A stretch of DNA of 64,000 nt from Limnoperna fortunei (GCA_944474755.1 OX104117.1:39883222-39947221), one strand, 5' to 3'. Shown: positions 37,575 through 47,329, counted from the first letter of the stretch. Notes: a model not told the origin generated them from the sequence alone. A program made the numbers and translations.

Positions 37575-38069
37575 CTTTTTTTTGCGTGGGACGTCAGAGA
37601 GCTCTCCATATAAGCAAAACAGCGGATTTTGCGACACCGTTCTGGGTCGGCACACTTCATCGTGTCAAATTTAATAAAACATTTTCATCCAGTTAATCTA
37701 TATATTATTCGCTTCTTTAGATATTTTTCTCTAGGAATATAATCACCTTACCTTCAATCAAGCTGATTTAAGTCCATTTCTAAGCTCATTTCTATCGATA
37801 CCCTTACATTCCTACATTTCACTTTCATTTTGAACAAAAAGTCACGTGACAACAATTTGACTTAAATCCGGTGCTTAAATTAGCTTGATTGAAGGTAAGA
37901 TGATTATATTCATACAGAAAAATATCTTAAGAAGCGAATTAAATATAGATTAACTGGATGAAAATGTTTTATTAAATTTGGCACGATGAAATGTGCCGAC
38001 CCAGACCGGTGTCGCAAAATCCGCTGTTTTGCTTATGGAGAGCTCTCTGACGTCCCACGCAAAAAAAAG
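37575..38069. mobile_element. Foldback (long inverted-repeat) element in intron 7
   Basis: Arms of about 210 bases are inverted copies. TTTTTTTTGCGTGGGACGTC pairs with GACGTCCCACGCAAAAAAAA at the far end. CCTTACCTTCAATCAAGCTG pairs with AGCTTGATTGAAGGTAAG nearer the centre. Spacer about 90 bases. No coding sequence. It ends 63 bases before exon 8, so its arms are close to that acceptor. Confidence 0.9.
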
Positions 38070-38132
38070 CGTTGGACGGCAGAGGATTCTCGGACTATGA
38101 ATTGTTATGATAAATGTTTCTTGTTTATTTAG

Positions 38133-38225
38133 ATTGGTACTTGGACGAGAGAGAATGGATTGTATACTACCGAGAACGTCTTTGATAAATTGTCTGCCGA
38201 TACACTAACTGTCGTTCTAATTAAT
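38133..38225 (+). CDS. iGluR exon 8: IGTW linker to ligand-binding domain
   Basis: TTCTTGTTTATTTAG acceptor and GTAAGT donor; 31 codons, phase 0. It starts IGTWTRENGLYTTENVFDKL, the conserved IGTW motif at the boundary between the amino-terminal and ligand-binding domains. It ends LTVVLIN, the first strand of S1. Confidence 0.92.
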
Positions 38226-38727
38226 GTAAGTTCTATTTTTGTCTTTCTGTTTTTTATATTAAAATATACCATTGCATAGTGTATATTTTTGTTAGGACGA
38301 AAACATTTTCAAGCTAAAATTGTGGGAAAATCAATCTTATTAAAATTAAATCTTTTACTTACTCCCCCCTTTTTGCCATGTCGCAGCTTACACGTAGCGA
38401 CATACCAAAAAGGGGGTATTCAGTGACAGATTTAATATTATCTGATTGTTCGTATATATGTGATGTAATAATCGAAGCAGTTTGTTAAATTGACAGTTTA
38501 ATTATGTTATATCATAAATATTAAAATTGTCATTAGATTCGTAAATAAAATATATCGATTTTAGAGCAGAAAGAACCTTATATGTAATATTAGCAATAGA
38601 TCTTGAAAAGCGTGTTAAATTTGTTAAATAAATTCTTAATATTAAAATGTTCACTTTGATGAGATAAAAGGTGTATTCATATTAAGTTTATATTATAGCT
38701 TCTTTTATGAGTCTGTATAAAAGTGTA

Positions 38728-38816
<89 letters not shown>
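38728..38816. repeat. AAT trinucleotide microsatellite in intron 8
   Basis: About 29 uninterrupted AAT units, 64 bases before exon 9. Both strands read open through it (poly-Y or poly-N), which is artefactual. Confidence 0.98.
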
Positions 38817-38818
<2 letters not shown>

Positions 38819-38880
38819 TTTAAATGCATAAATTATTGTAAGCCTGGATGTATTTTTCATTGGAAATTTGAACTTTGTAG

Positions 38881-39075
38881 GAACCACCATTTATTTCGCA
38901 AATTCAAACGGCCAGTGGAGCAATAATGTATGAAGGTTATACAATGGATATTTTGAATGAAATAGCTAAAAGAGTTGGGTTTAAATACACTGCATATCAC
39001 GTGCAGGACGGGGAGTATGGTGTATTGCGCCCTGACGGCACCTGGTCGGGAATAATTGGAGATGTTGCAAAAGGG
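38881..39075 (+). CDS. iGluR exon 9: ligand-binding lobe S1
   Basis: TGAACTTTGTAG acceptor and GTAGGT donor; 65 codons, phase 0. It begins EPPFISQI, the classic EPPF start of S1. YEGYTMDILNEIAKRVGFKY (377-396) matches the conserved YEGYxxDLxxEIA helix, and DGEYG (403-407) supplies the tyrosine that caps the ligand site in AMPA/kainate receptors (GluA2 Tyr450 equivalent). TWSGIIGDVAKG matches the W-x-G-M/I-V/I-G-E/D-L/V segment. Confidence 0.96.
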
Positions 39076-39111
39076 GTAGGTTTTTTGTATGTTACAAGAA
39101 CGTGTTTTACT

Positions 39112-39377
39112 AGTTTGTTTGTTTGTTTGAATTGTGTTTTAACGCCACTTTCAGCAAATTTTCAGCTATATCATGGCGTCCAGTTTTTATTGGGGGAGGA
39201 AGCCGGAGTACCCGGAGAAAACCCCCGACCTGCGGTAGGAAAACTGGCAATCCTTGTCAATCAAGATTGGAGTCGAGTACACTCTGCCCGCAGTGAGAAT
39301 CGAACCCGCAATCTCAGTGTTGACAGACGCGATCAATAGTAGATGAACTACCTTAACCACTCGGCCACCGAGGCCCC
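39112..39377 (-). repeat. SINE-1 copy, near full length, just downstream of exon 9
   Basis: Minus-strand copy, one of the best preserved. Tail TTTGTTTGTTTGAATTGTGT, body GGAAGCCGGAGTACCCGGAG, B-box complement GAATCGAACCCGC and head CCACTCGGCCACCGAGGCCC. It starts about 36 bases after the exon 9 donor, and the exon 9 frame stays open into it up to 39339. Confidence 0.95.
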
Positions 39378-39870
39378 CCGTTTTACTAGTAAACGTACAG
39401 TATGGATTCAGTTATGACCTACTAACGTCACGAGAAGACGATATGACACATACAATTCCGATTTCTGTTTAAATATTCATGGCGAAATAATACATCATCG
39501 TAGTTTTCTTTAGTCAATTTCTTTGCGATCTACTAAGTCTATCAAATGCCCATCAGATAAGTATAATAAAGGCCCTTTGGGGCCACCTATTTTATGATTT
39601 TATGATTCAATCACAAAATAATGAAATTATTAGTAAACTATTATGGGGGTTTATCGATGCTTTATCACACGACTTGACTTTTGTAGGTAAAATGGGTCAA
39701 GTATTCTTCTTAAAAAATATAAAAAATATATATCGTTGCTACTCATGGTAGATTCAAAAAGATAAAAACACGAACAGTGTAGCCTTATTTTACCCATGTA
39801 TGATAAAACCCCTAAAAATGAAACTTAGCCATTGAACATATTCGTGGATTGTGAGAAAATATATTAAATT

Positions 39871-40095
39871 TATTAGGGCCCCACCAATGTATGGCGGACG
39901 CCCTATAGTGATCAGTCTGTCCGTCCGTCCGAAGCTAACCGTGTCCGAGATATAACTTTTATATCTTTTGAGGTAGCCTTTTGATATTTGGTATATGGGT
40001 AGATAATATCAAGGCGATATGTCGCATACAATGGTTGGTGATCTTTGACCTTGACCTCAAGGTCGGCGCGCCCATAGATATGGGTACCATCTCAC
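39871..40095. repeat. Dispersed repeat with TGACCTTGACCTCAAGGTC
   Basis: Starts AGGGCCCCACCAATGTATGG, has a GTCCGTCCGTCC run, TAGCCTTTTGATATTTGGTA and then TTGACCTTGACCTCAAGGTC at about 40034-40053. The layout resembles common dispersed elements of bivalve genomes (inference). Intron 9; no coding content. Confidence 0.55.
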
Positions 40096-40404
40096 TGATA
40101 TCTATTTAATACAAGCATTTTTCGCAGATTTCGCGGCAAGTACAAATAAAACATTGTACTAATATTGAGAGCATCATGTAACGAGAAAGAAACACAATTA
40201 TTGTGTTGTCCTAAACATCCTTGTATTATGTATGAAGCAAAATGAATTGGGAAATTCAAGGCTGCGCATATAACCGAACATAGCAAACATTCTTCGTTTA
40301 CAAATCCACAGATTTCAGGATAAACAAGAAATTACATATTTGTCTGTATAATAATTTTACGGACTCATTTAAAACAGTTGACATCTATGTTACAGAGGTT
40401 ATTT

Positions 40405-40495
40405 TATGTTTGTTTAAATGTTATTTTAATGCAACTTTCAGCAATTTGTCAGCTATATCATGGCGTCCACAGACCTGGCAATCCTTGTCAATTAA
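40405..40495 (-). repeat. SINE-1 fragment with internal deletion
   Basis: Tail GTTTGTTTAAATGTTATTTT and CAGCTATATCATGGCGTCC joined directly to CTGGCAATCCTTGTCAATTA, so about 50 bases are missing. Intron 9. Confidence 0.8.
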
Positions 40496-40729
40496 GTTAT
40501 TTTATGTTCTGTGCAGTTATAATATATAATTGTGTAATACATCAAAGAAACTTTAAGTCAATATTTTGTACAAATCATACATGAACAGGATGTAGATTAG
40601 ACCCAATAGTGTCATTTGCTGTAAATAAATTGCTTAGCTTTGGGCCTGTATTATAGTAAAACCTTTCGAACCTTAAATATGTTTTTTTTTCTTTTTTCAT
40701 AGGCATTAATGTAAAATTTTTCGTACCGA

Positions 40730-40846
40730 ATGTCGGGATTTTCACCGGGTACAGTGGATTCCTCCCTTAATAAAAACTGGACGACATAATATATAGCCGA
40801 AAAATTGCTGAAAGTTGAGTTAAAAACCATTCAAACAAACAAAAAC
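40730..40846 (+). repeat. SINE-1 3' fragment
   Basis: CACCGGGTACAGTGGATTCC, AATAAAAACTGGACGACATA, ATTGCTGAAAG and a CAAACAAACAAA tail. Intron 9. Confidence 0.8.
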
Positions 40847-41773
40847 CAATCAATGCAAAAAACAGATCAGATGGACAATATGGCAGCTATAGGAGACAAA
40901 TAATCTGATATATAAATGCATGCAAAATTGTACGTGTAGAAGTCCAAATAAGCAGTTAGTTCTGCGTTAGGAATAGTTTGAATTACCGATTTCAAAACTT
41001 GCGCACTCGAACATTTTTTCATATATATCAACCCATAAATAAACATAAATTAAAACTTATGTTTACGTGGTTAAATTAAATAAATTATTGACATAACACT
41101 TATTTATTGCATCTTACAAAAGACGTCATACTCCGGAATTGTATACTCAAAAGAGCTTTTTATTCTGAATTTCGATTTTTATCCGAAGTTGTATACACAA
41201 ATAGTCTTTTCTTCTGGTTTTCGATTTTTCAAAGATACATGCTCTTCGATAACGTTATCACCGAAAGACCAAGTACCAGGATAACGAATGATCTACCTCT
41301 ATTATTAACTTCCGTAAAAAGAATACCAAAAATATTTATAGTTGAATGAAAATTTGATATAACTCAAGCATTTTTGCAGTCAAACGTCTTATTTGATATT
41401 GAGTTTTCACTCAACTTGAATGACTGATATTCTGTTTGCAAAATTCTGTTCATTCATGGTAACTAAGTATACTTCGAAATATTTTTTTCTTGATCCATAT
41501 GCTAAGCAACAAAAGTGAATGCAAATATCCTGGGCGGCGGTAATGAGGTTGTTATGTGTAATACGTTAGTTATATCAATTCTGCACATTTAAATAGAAAA
41601 TCAGGTATTAAAAAAAGTTTATGGTTTCCGTATAAATAGTATAAGGATTTTTTTCCCAAACATATCTTCAGGAGGCAGATTCGTTCATATGTTTCCCACC
41701 TATAATTACTGTCGATATAGAATTATGCTGTATGCGGCTATAAATCGTTATGTATTTTTATCATTTTTGACAG
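40847..41773. other. Remainder of intron 9
   Basis: AT-rich intron without recognised repeats. The 80-codon frame at 41107 shows no domain and is not needed for the receptor model. Confidence 0.5.
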
Positions 41774-42092
41774 GCAGCTGATATGGGTGTTGGTCCTATT
41801 TCTGTTACTGCCGAACGGGAGACTGTTATTGATTTTTCTGCACCGTACTACGATTTCGCAGGATTACAGTTGCTCATGCGAGACCCCACAGTATACAACG
41901 ATATGTTTGCTTTTGCGTCTGCGTTTACTGGAGTTGTCTGGATAACATGGTTTACTATTCAGATCAGCACAGCGATTATTCTCTATGTATTCCACAGACT
42001 TCAACTGAAAACATTTTCAGCAAAGCCTCAACACAATCCTTTTAACTTCAAGGAATGTGTTTGGTTCGTGATGGGTTCCATAACATTAGCAG
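41774..42092 (+). CDS. iGluR exon 10: rest of S1, M1 and first half of the pore loop
   Basis: TCATTTTTGACAG acceptor and donor GCAG|GTAAAT; enters phase 0, leaves phase 1; 106 codons. AADMGVGPISVTAERETVID (426-445) matches the conserved ADxxVxPLTITxxRExVID; Pro433, Ser435 and Arg440 align with the GluA2 ligand contacts Pro478, Thr480 and Arg485, so the alpha-carboxyl arginine is kept. FSAPYYDFAG follows. M1 is about 476-497 (FTGVVWITWFTIQISTAIIL). The pore helix reads ECVWFVMGSITLA (519-531). At the Q/R site this subunit has Leu530, not Gln, Arg or Asn. Confidence 0.95.
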
Positions 42093-42610
42093 GTAAATAG
42101 ATTCTTCTACTATAATAATAGTTTAAATATCAAAATATATAATGATAATTCTGATATGATTTACATATTTAGAAATACGTTTTTTTCATTGGTTGAGGTT
42201 ACTTCCGGTAGATGTTTTCAACGAAATTAATTTTTTGATAAATGAAGTTGACTTTTTAATTTATTTTCGGATAAATGACGTTGACCGAACTATTTTTACC
42301 GTAACTAGCGTAAACAAAGATGGCGGCTTTCAATATCGAAAGAACGATCAGCTTTATTATTTGTTTGATGAATTATCATAAATGAATTGTTAAATTTAAA
42401 ACTTTCCTTGTGTTCGATACAGAAAATAAGGTTATAGATTGATATAAAACTTAATTGTGTTTATTAAAATCAGAAAATGGTTTATGGAATAATCGTACGT
42501 AAAAATAAACAAAATATTCATACGTTCAATCCCGCTACCGTATACACAAGAAATATGAAGTTGAGAAACATGTTAGATAAATTAATTCCTTAATGCAATT
42601 TTAAAGAACT

Positions 42611-42772
42611 ATAAGGATTAAACACCGTTTCCAATGGATTTATCGGTATATCAACAAGACCAACTCACTCACAAACATATCATAAAAGTCCTGCGGACTT
42701 TAATTTGTTTATGAGTGAGTTGGTCTTGTTAATATACAGATAAATCCATTGAAACCGGTGTTTAATCCTATA
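42611..42772. repeat. Hairpin MITE in intron 10
   Basis: Ends ATAAGGATTAAACACCGTTT and AACCGGTGTTTAATCCTATA style inverted repeat. Arms continue through ACAAGACCAACTCACTCA and its complement to a centre at AAGTCCTGCGGACTT. Nearly the whole 160 bases pair. A TA dinucleotide at each edge is a possible target duplication. Confidence 0.92.
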
Positions 42773-42894
42773 ATAACCATTTAAGGAACCCTGAATCATA
42801 CGGAATGATGAGAGGTAATTGTAACAAATCTATATCCTTTATCTTAAATTTTTACATCGAAATGTCTTTAAAAAATTGACAGTAAAGAAATAAC

Positions 42895-43132
42895 ACCGGA
42901 CGAGATGGCAAGGTCCTCGGGACCAAGTTGGTCATCTTCTATTAATCACGTAGTCTGTTATCACTGAGGTTACGGGTTCGAGTTACACTGCGGGCATGAT
43001 GTACTCGACTGGGATTTTACTTGACAAGTTATCCTATCGAACGTTGGAAGTTTTCTGTAGGTATTCCGGCTTCCGCCCACCCCAATTAAAACTAGACGCC
43101 ACGATATAGATTAAACGCCATTCAAACAAACG
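42895..43132 (+). repeat. SINE-1 copy, diverged, in intron 10
   Basis: Plus-strand copy with head near GATGGCAAGGTCCTCGGGAC, AATCACGTAGTCTGTTATCA, B-box-like GGTTCGAGTTACA, body CGGCTTCCGCCCACCCCAAT and a tail near AACGCCATTCAAACAAAC. Confidence 0.85.
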
Positions 43133-43329
43133 GATGAGATGCGTGAAAGATATTTTGTAAAAAATAATCTTTCAGTTGAATGTCCAATAACGCAAATTGA
43201 AATACCTCTAAATTTTATCTAACAACATTAACGAATTAAACATGGAACGAATGCAAGTAATGTATGCATCGTGTTATATATATATTAATAGTTGAAATAC
43301 AACAATGACAAAACTTGTACGTATTGCAG

Positions 43330-43888
43330 GTGCTGATCGCAGTCCAATTACATTATCAAGCAGAGTGTTGGTGGCAGGATTTTGGTTCTTTTGTCAGATT
43401 ATGATGGGGACATATACGGCCAACTTAGCTGCATTTATGACATCATCACGTCTCAGCTATTCAATTAATTCATTGGACGATTTGTCTTCACAGACGTCAA
43501 TAACTTATTCTGTAATGAAAGGAACTGTCGGCGAGACGTATTTCAGAAGAATGGCCAATATTGAAAGCAATTTCTACGAACTATGGAAGCAAATGAGTTA
43601 CGAGGCGGATGTAAACGTAGCAAACTTTGCTGTTTGGGAATATCCACTTGGCGAAAAATATACAAAAATATGGAACGCTATTCAAGCCACCGGACTAATT
43701 CAAAATTCGGCAGAAGGCATTGATAAAGTAATGAATGAAAATTTTGCATACATACAAGAAACCCCAATGATTAAATATGAAATGAACAGACGATGTGGAC
43801 TACTGACCATTGGAAGTGCATTTAGTTCAAAACCTTACGCATTTGTTTTACAGCAGAACTCACCGTTTATGGACTCCATTTCTAGAAC
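43330..43888 (+). CDS. iGluR exon 11: second half of pore, M3 and most of S2
   Basis: Acceptor GTATTGCAG and donor GTAAGT; enters phase 1, leaves phase 2; 559 bases. It opens GADRSPITLSSRVLVAGFWF; Asp534 is the acidic residue four after the Q/R site. M3 carries TYTANLAAF (559-567), the SYTANLAAF gating motif with Thr at the first position. S2 follows: KGTVGETYFRR (595-605), where AMPA/kainate receptors have Ser/Thr binding the side-chain carboxyl; here the aligned residues are Thr, Val and Gly. FAYIQET (670-676) keeps the acidic Glu675 that binds the ligand amino group. Cys687 probably pairs with Cys743 as in other iGluRs. An ATG at 43305 in the upstream intron is in frame but not needed. Confidence 0.96.
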
Positions 43889-44206
43889 GTAAGTTGATTG
43901 ATGAATAATTAATTGATTGATTGATTATTTGATGTCTATCGAGCTGAACATATAATTGACCAAATCAATTGATTTGAGTTTTTAATTGCCGCGCAAAGGG
44001 ATTAGTTGTTAAGACATCTTAATAGAATTTGATTTATGAAGATGCATACTACGTGTACGTTTAGGAACCATAGCAACAACAAAGAACATAGAGTATAAAG
44101 CAGTTAACGTTTAATTAAGAAACCGAGCGGTGAAATACTAAACAAATACTAAAAAAATATACGGAGAATTTCATTTTGATTGATAAATGACATCTTGTTT
44201 TTTCAG

Positions 44207-44447
44207 AATCTTGCAAATGCAATCAGAAACAATTATGACTGAGCTGAAAGACAAATGGTGGAAGAATGAAACTATTACTTGTCCGACTACTGAAGGAAAC
44301 CAGGGATTGTCGATACAAGCGGTCGGAGGAATATTTATTGTTATGGCGGCAGGATGTGGCTTTAGTTTTCTAGTACTATTAATGGAAGTGTTGTGGACTA
44401 AGTACAAGGGAATGAAAAACATAAACAAAGTGAAAGAAAACGGACAA
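44207..44447 (+). CDS. iGluR exon 12: end of S2 and M4
   Basis: CTTGTTTTTTCAG acceptor and GTAAGT donor; enters phase 2, leaves phase 0. TELKDKWWKNETITCP (729-744) is the conserved L-x-x-KWW helix and disulfide Cys743, with an NET glycosylation site. LSIQAVGGIFIVMAAGCGFS begins M4 (about 755-777). It is followed by a basic cytoplasmic stretch (WTKYKGMKNINKVKENGQ). Confidence 0.95.
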
Positions 44448-45421
44448 GTAAGTACAGTATATACATAATATTAAAAAAGATGATACATTTACAGATTAAT
44501 TTAATTTTTGCTTGAAGATAAGTTAATAAACAATAAATCCACGTGGGAAATGGATAGACCAAAAGGAACTAGAGTATCGGCTAAAGACATGGAATTTATC
44601 ATTGTTTATGGGTTACAATAAACCTTACATAAGGTGAACGCGTATTAATCATGCAAGGAGCGTGACACTCTCAAAATCTAAAATGAGTCACAACAATTAA
44701 AACAACAATACTTCCATCTTTACTTTATAATGAAATTTAAGCACCCCACTATTTTCTTCAATTTGCTAATGCTTTAATAATTCTTTTAAAAAAAGAACTG
44801 TTGACTTACTGTATAAAAAACGCACTAAACAGTATGACTGTGTTATGTGCTGAAAAAAAGATTATTTGCTTGAAGCAGACAAGTAATAATGTCAAGCCCG
44901 ATTTTAATTTTATTAATTTTATACATATGCAAATTAAATTACGTTTTATGCTGTTGATTTCAACTTCTTATGACAATGATTTTGGAGACCAACTTATTTA
45001 ATATTGCAAGAAGGTTTTTCAATAGAAACCATTTTTTAGTGTTCCTATACCTTGGACGAAATAGATTATTTTAAAATAAGTCCCGTACATCACATTTTGA
45101 CTCGAGAATACGGGAGTTGTTTGTTGTAAGAATTAAAATTGTATAACCTAATAACAACATCAGCCAAGTTATGGCAGGTGTTTTACAAGTTGCTCTCTAT
45201 GTTCGTAGTACTGATAGCATTTCGTTCGACTATTTGCTCTGTTCGATTTCGTGAACTGCTATTATATTTAAAATGTAGGCATTCCTTCATGTTACACATC
45301 AGAAGGAAATGAATTCTCCTGGCATATATGTTGAGAAGTGAACATTTGGTAGTGCAAACGTCCATTTATATAATGTTTTGTACGAGAACAAAATGTGTAT
45401 TCTTTTATATTTTATTTGTAG

Positions 45422-45451
45422 AAAATTGAAATGAAGGAAACCCTCATACAC
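45422..45451 (+). CDS. iGluR exon 13: 30-base C-tail microexon
   Basis: Acceptor TTTTATTTGTAG and donor GTAAGT flank exactly ten codons, phase 0 on both sides, encoding KIEMKETLIH. It closely resembles the first ten codons of exon 14 (KNEMNESVIH; 23 of 30 bases identical), so one looks like a duplicate of the other. Because it is symmetric, skipping it would leave the frame intact. It is short, so the call depends on the splice sites and the similarity to exon 14. Confidence 0.78.
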
Positions 45452-45923
45452 GTAAGTAAATGCATAATTTAACATTACATATGGATTAAATTTATAAAAA
45501 CAACAATATATCTATCCAGGAACCTATAAATCTTCTAGTCCCAGATCTATCTTAACATTACTATGCAATTTCAATTCCTTTTAATTTTCTTTGATGGGGT
45601 TTTATAGTAAATTGTTAAGCCATTGTTTGCCGAAAATACTGGTCCATTTTATTTCTCTGACATGTATTGAACAATTAATTTATTTGTATTTTTGTAAGAA
45701 ATCAACGACACGTAAATCACAACGCATTATAAATGACGATCATAGTTAAATAATGTTTGATTCTACCACACCTTATTGTACGGCCCCTTGCAGAGGAAAC
45801 CGGATGTACAAGTACCTGCAAAAGATTTTTTTATTAAAATCGTTAGTGCCATAATATCAGTATGTCAGTATATAAGGGCGATAAAAATAATGCTATATTT
45901 ATTACCATGTATTTTGTTTTTAG

Positions 45924-46040
45924 AAAAACGAAATGAATGAATCAGTTATACACGATAATAAGCAAGAACTTTCTGTACATCGCAAGTCGGATGGCGATGA
46001 TTTGTCGGTGGTTGATTTAAGTAAATATGGATACATCTGA
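45924..46040 (+). CDS. iGluR exon 14: C-terminus and stop
   Basis: Acceptor ATTTTGTTTTTAG; 38 codons and TGA at 46038-46040. It starts KNEMNESVIHDNKQELSVHR and ends DLSVVDLSKYGYI. The tail is short, hydrophilic and charged, with no clear canonical PDZ-binding end. It completes the 846-residue model. Confidence 0.9.
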   Translation, partial: KNEMNESVIHDNKQELSVHRKSDGDDLSVVDLSKYGYI

Positions 46041-46432
46041 AGTGACATCTTTAGAACTGTTTTATATATTGTGACTTATTTATCTGCTGTAAGATAGAAA
46101 CGAAGAAGATAAAATGCCGAATTTTCTATACCTCAAAATATAACGAAAACAGATTGTCAGAAATGAACAAACATTCGTTAGAACCAATACTACCAAAGGA
46201 AATTACTATTAAGAATGAATGAACATATTTTTATGGTTTCAAATAAGTATGTTGTTTTTTTTTTACAAAAAATATTTGTTTGTAAATTGTATTAAGTGAT
46301 AGTGTTACTAAAACAAACATGCCAAGGAGATGATTCAAGTTCGAAAAAAACATGCGTGTTCGAGCATGGATTTGAAATTTAAGTCGTCACAATTAGCGAA
46401 AATCACAATAATTTAGAAGATAGATCTAGAGA

Positions 46433-46438
46433 AATAAA
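46433..46438 (+). promoter_or_regulatory. Candidate polyadenylation signal for the iGluR gene
   Basis: First AATAAA downstream of the stop codon, giving a 3' untranslated region of about 0.4 kb. Another AATAAA lies near 47213. AT-rich context makes either a chance match possible. Confidence 0.35.
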
Positions 46439-46611
46439 TTCAATGAACTACTATAAAGGAGATCATTCAATTAACTATGTAAATTCACGCAAGACAAGCA
46501 GTTTTACATATCTGCAGTTTCTATTAGCAAACAATGTAAGTATATAACGTTTGATGACGTAACCATTACCACAGTAACTTGTATGTTACTAAATCATTAC
46601 GTTTTATCAGT

Positions 46612-46822
46612 GGCCACTCATTTCACAATTGTGATGTTTCTATCTTGTTAAAAGCATCGCGATACTTATTAAAAGCATCACGATATATATTAAAAGCATC
46701 GTTTCAAGTATTTTGTACACTATGCAAGTTTTGTCCATCGCGATGCTTATAACAAGTATCGCGATAGAAAAATTTAAGCCGATAGAAACATCACAATTGT
46801 GACATGAACGGCCACTGATAAA
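46612..46822. repeat. Hairpin MITE downstream of the iGluR gene
   Basis: TTTATCAGTGGCC at the left pairs with GGCCACTGATAAA at the right. CACAATTGTGATGTTTCTAT and its complement extend the stem. The left arm holds three near-repeats of ATTAAAAGCATCGCGATA; the right has the complementary ATCGCGATGCTTATAAC. Confidence 0.9.
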
Positions 46823-47329
46823 GTTTTAGCATTACAATGTTGAGGAAATGTATCATAACATAAGTAATGCCACGAATTGAAAAATTACTTGGAGAAATCT
46901 GACGAACAGAATGACCAACATTCACCATTATAAATATTTATAGGCATATTTACATATATGCTAGTTTCTGATAGAACAAGTGTTATGTTGTATTAATTTC
47001 AAAATGTCCTTGTGTAGAACAGGGCAAAAAGGTTGAAATGACATTAATATAAACGTTTGATAGAGCGTATTATGAAACATTTAGAATAATATAATCGGTA
47101 TATCAAATTTACATATTTCTGTTACATGTCACATTGTTTTAAACCAAATACTTTTATTTAAATATGTCTATATTATCACGTGTTATACTTGTGTTACATG
47201 TACATACACAAATAAAAATATGTAAAAAGTTTGTCTCAATAACAATTTAATCAAAAACATGTTTGACGATAATAAAATTAAAGCGGACTGATGCCATTGA
47301 ATAGTTTATACCATAATTGTCTGTATATA

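Larger units (their letters stand above)
29290..46040 (+). other. Ionotropic glutamate receptor subunit gene: span of exons 2-14
   Basis: Thirteen exons join in frame: 29290-29439, 29795-30052, 31546-31718, 34719-34856, 35376-35459, 36923-37030, 38133-38225, 38881-39075, 41774-42092, 43330-43888, 44207-44447, 45422-45451 and 45924-46040. With leader 10929-11004 the coding length is 2541 bases, or 846 residues plus stop. All introns have GT..AG ends and matching phases (1,1,1,0,0,0,0,0,0,1,2,0,0). Domain order is amino-terminal domain (26-329), S1 (361-463), M1 (476-497), pore loop (519-534), M3 (543-569), S2 (570-742), M4 (755-777) and cytoplasmic tail. The product should be a plasma-membrane, glutamate- or amino-acid-gated cation channel subunit that assembles as a tetramer. 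The TYTANLAAF hallmark (559-567) and S1 PxSVTxxR pattern place it with the AMPA/kainate-like side of the family, but it is divergent. Eight or so N-x-S/T sites lie in the extracellular parts. Confidence 0.95.

Noticed and set aside
38705..38890. Frame with a long tyrosine run on the minus strand
   Set aside because: It is the AAT microsatellite read as TAT/TTA codons.
43305..43329. ATG at 43305 as the start of a separate pore-S2 protein
   Set aside because: It lies in intron 10 just before a good acceptor (TTGCAG). The receptor frame joins exon 10 across it with the right phase and the expected pore sequence.
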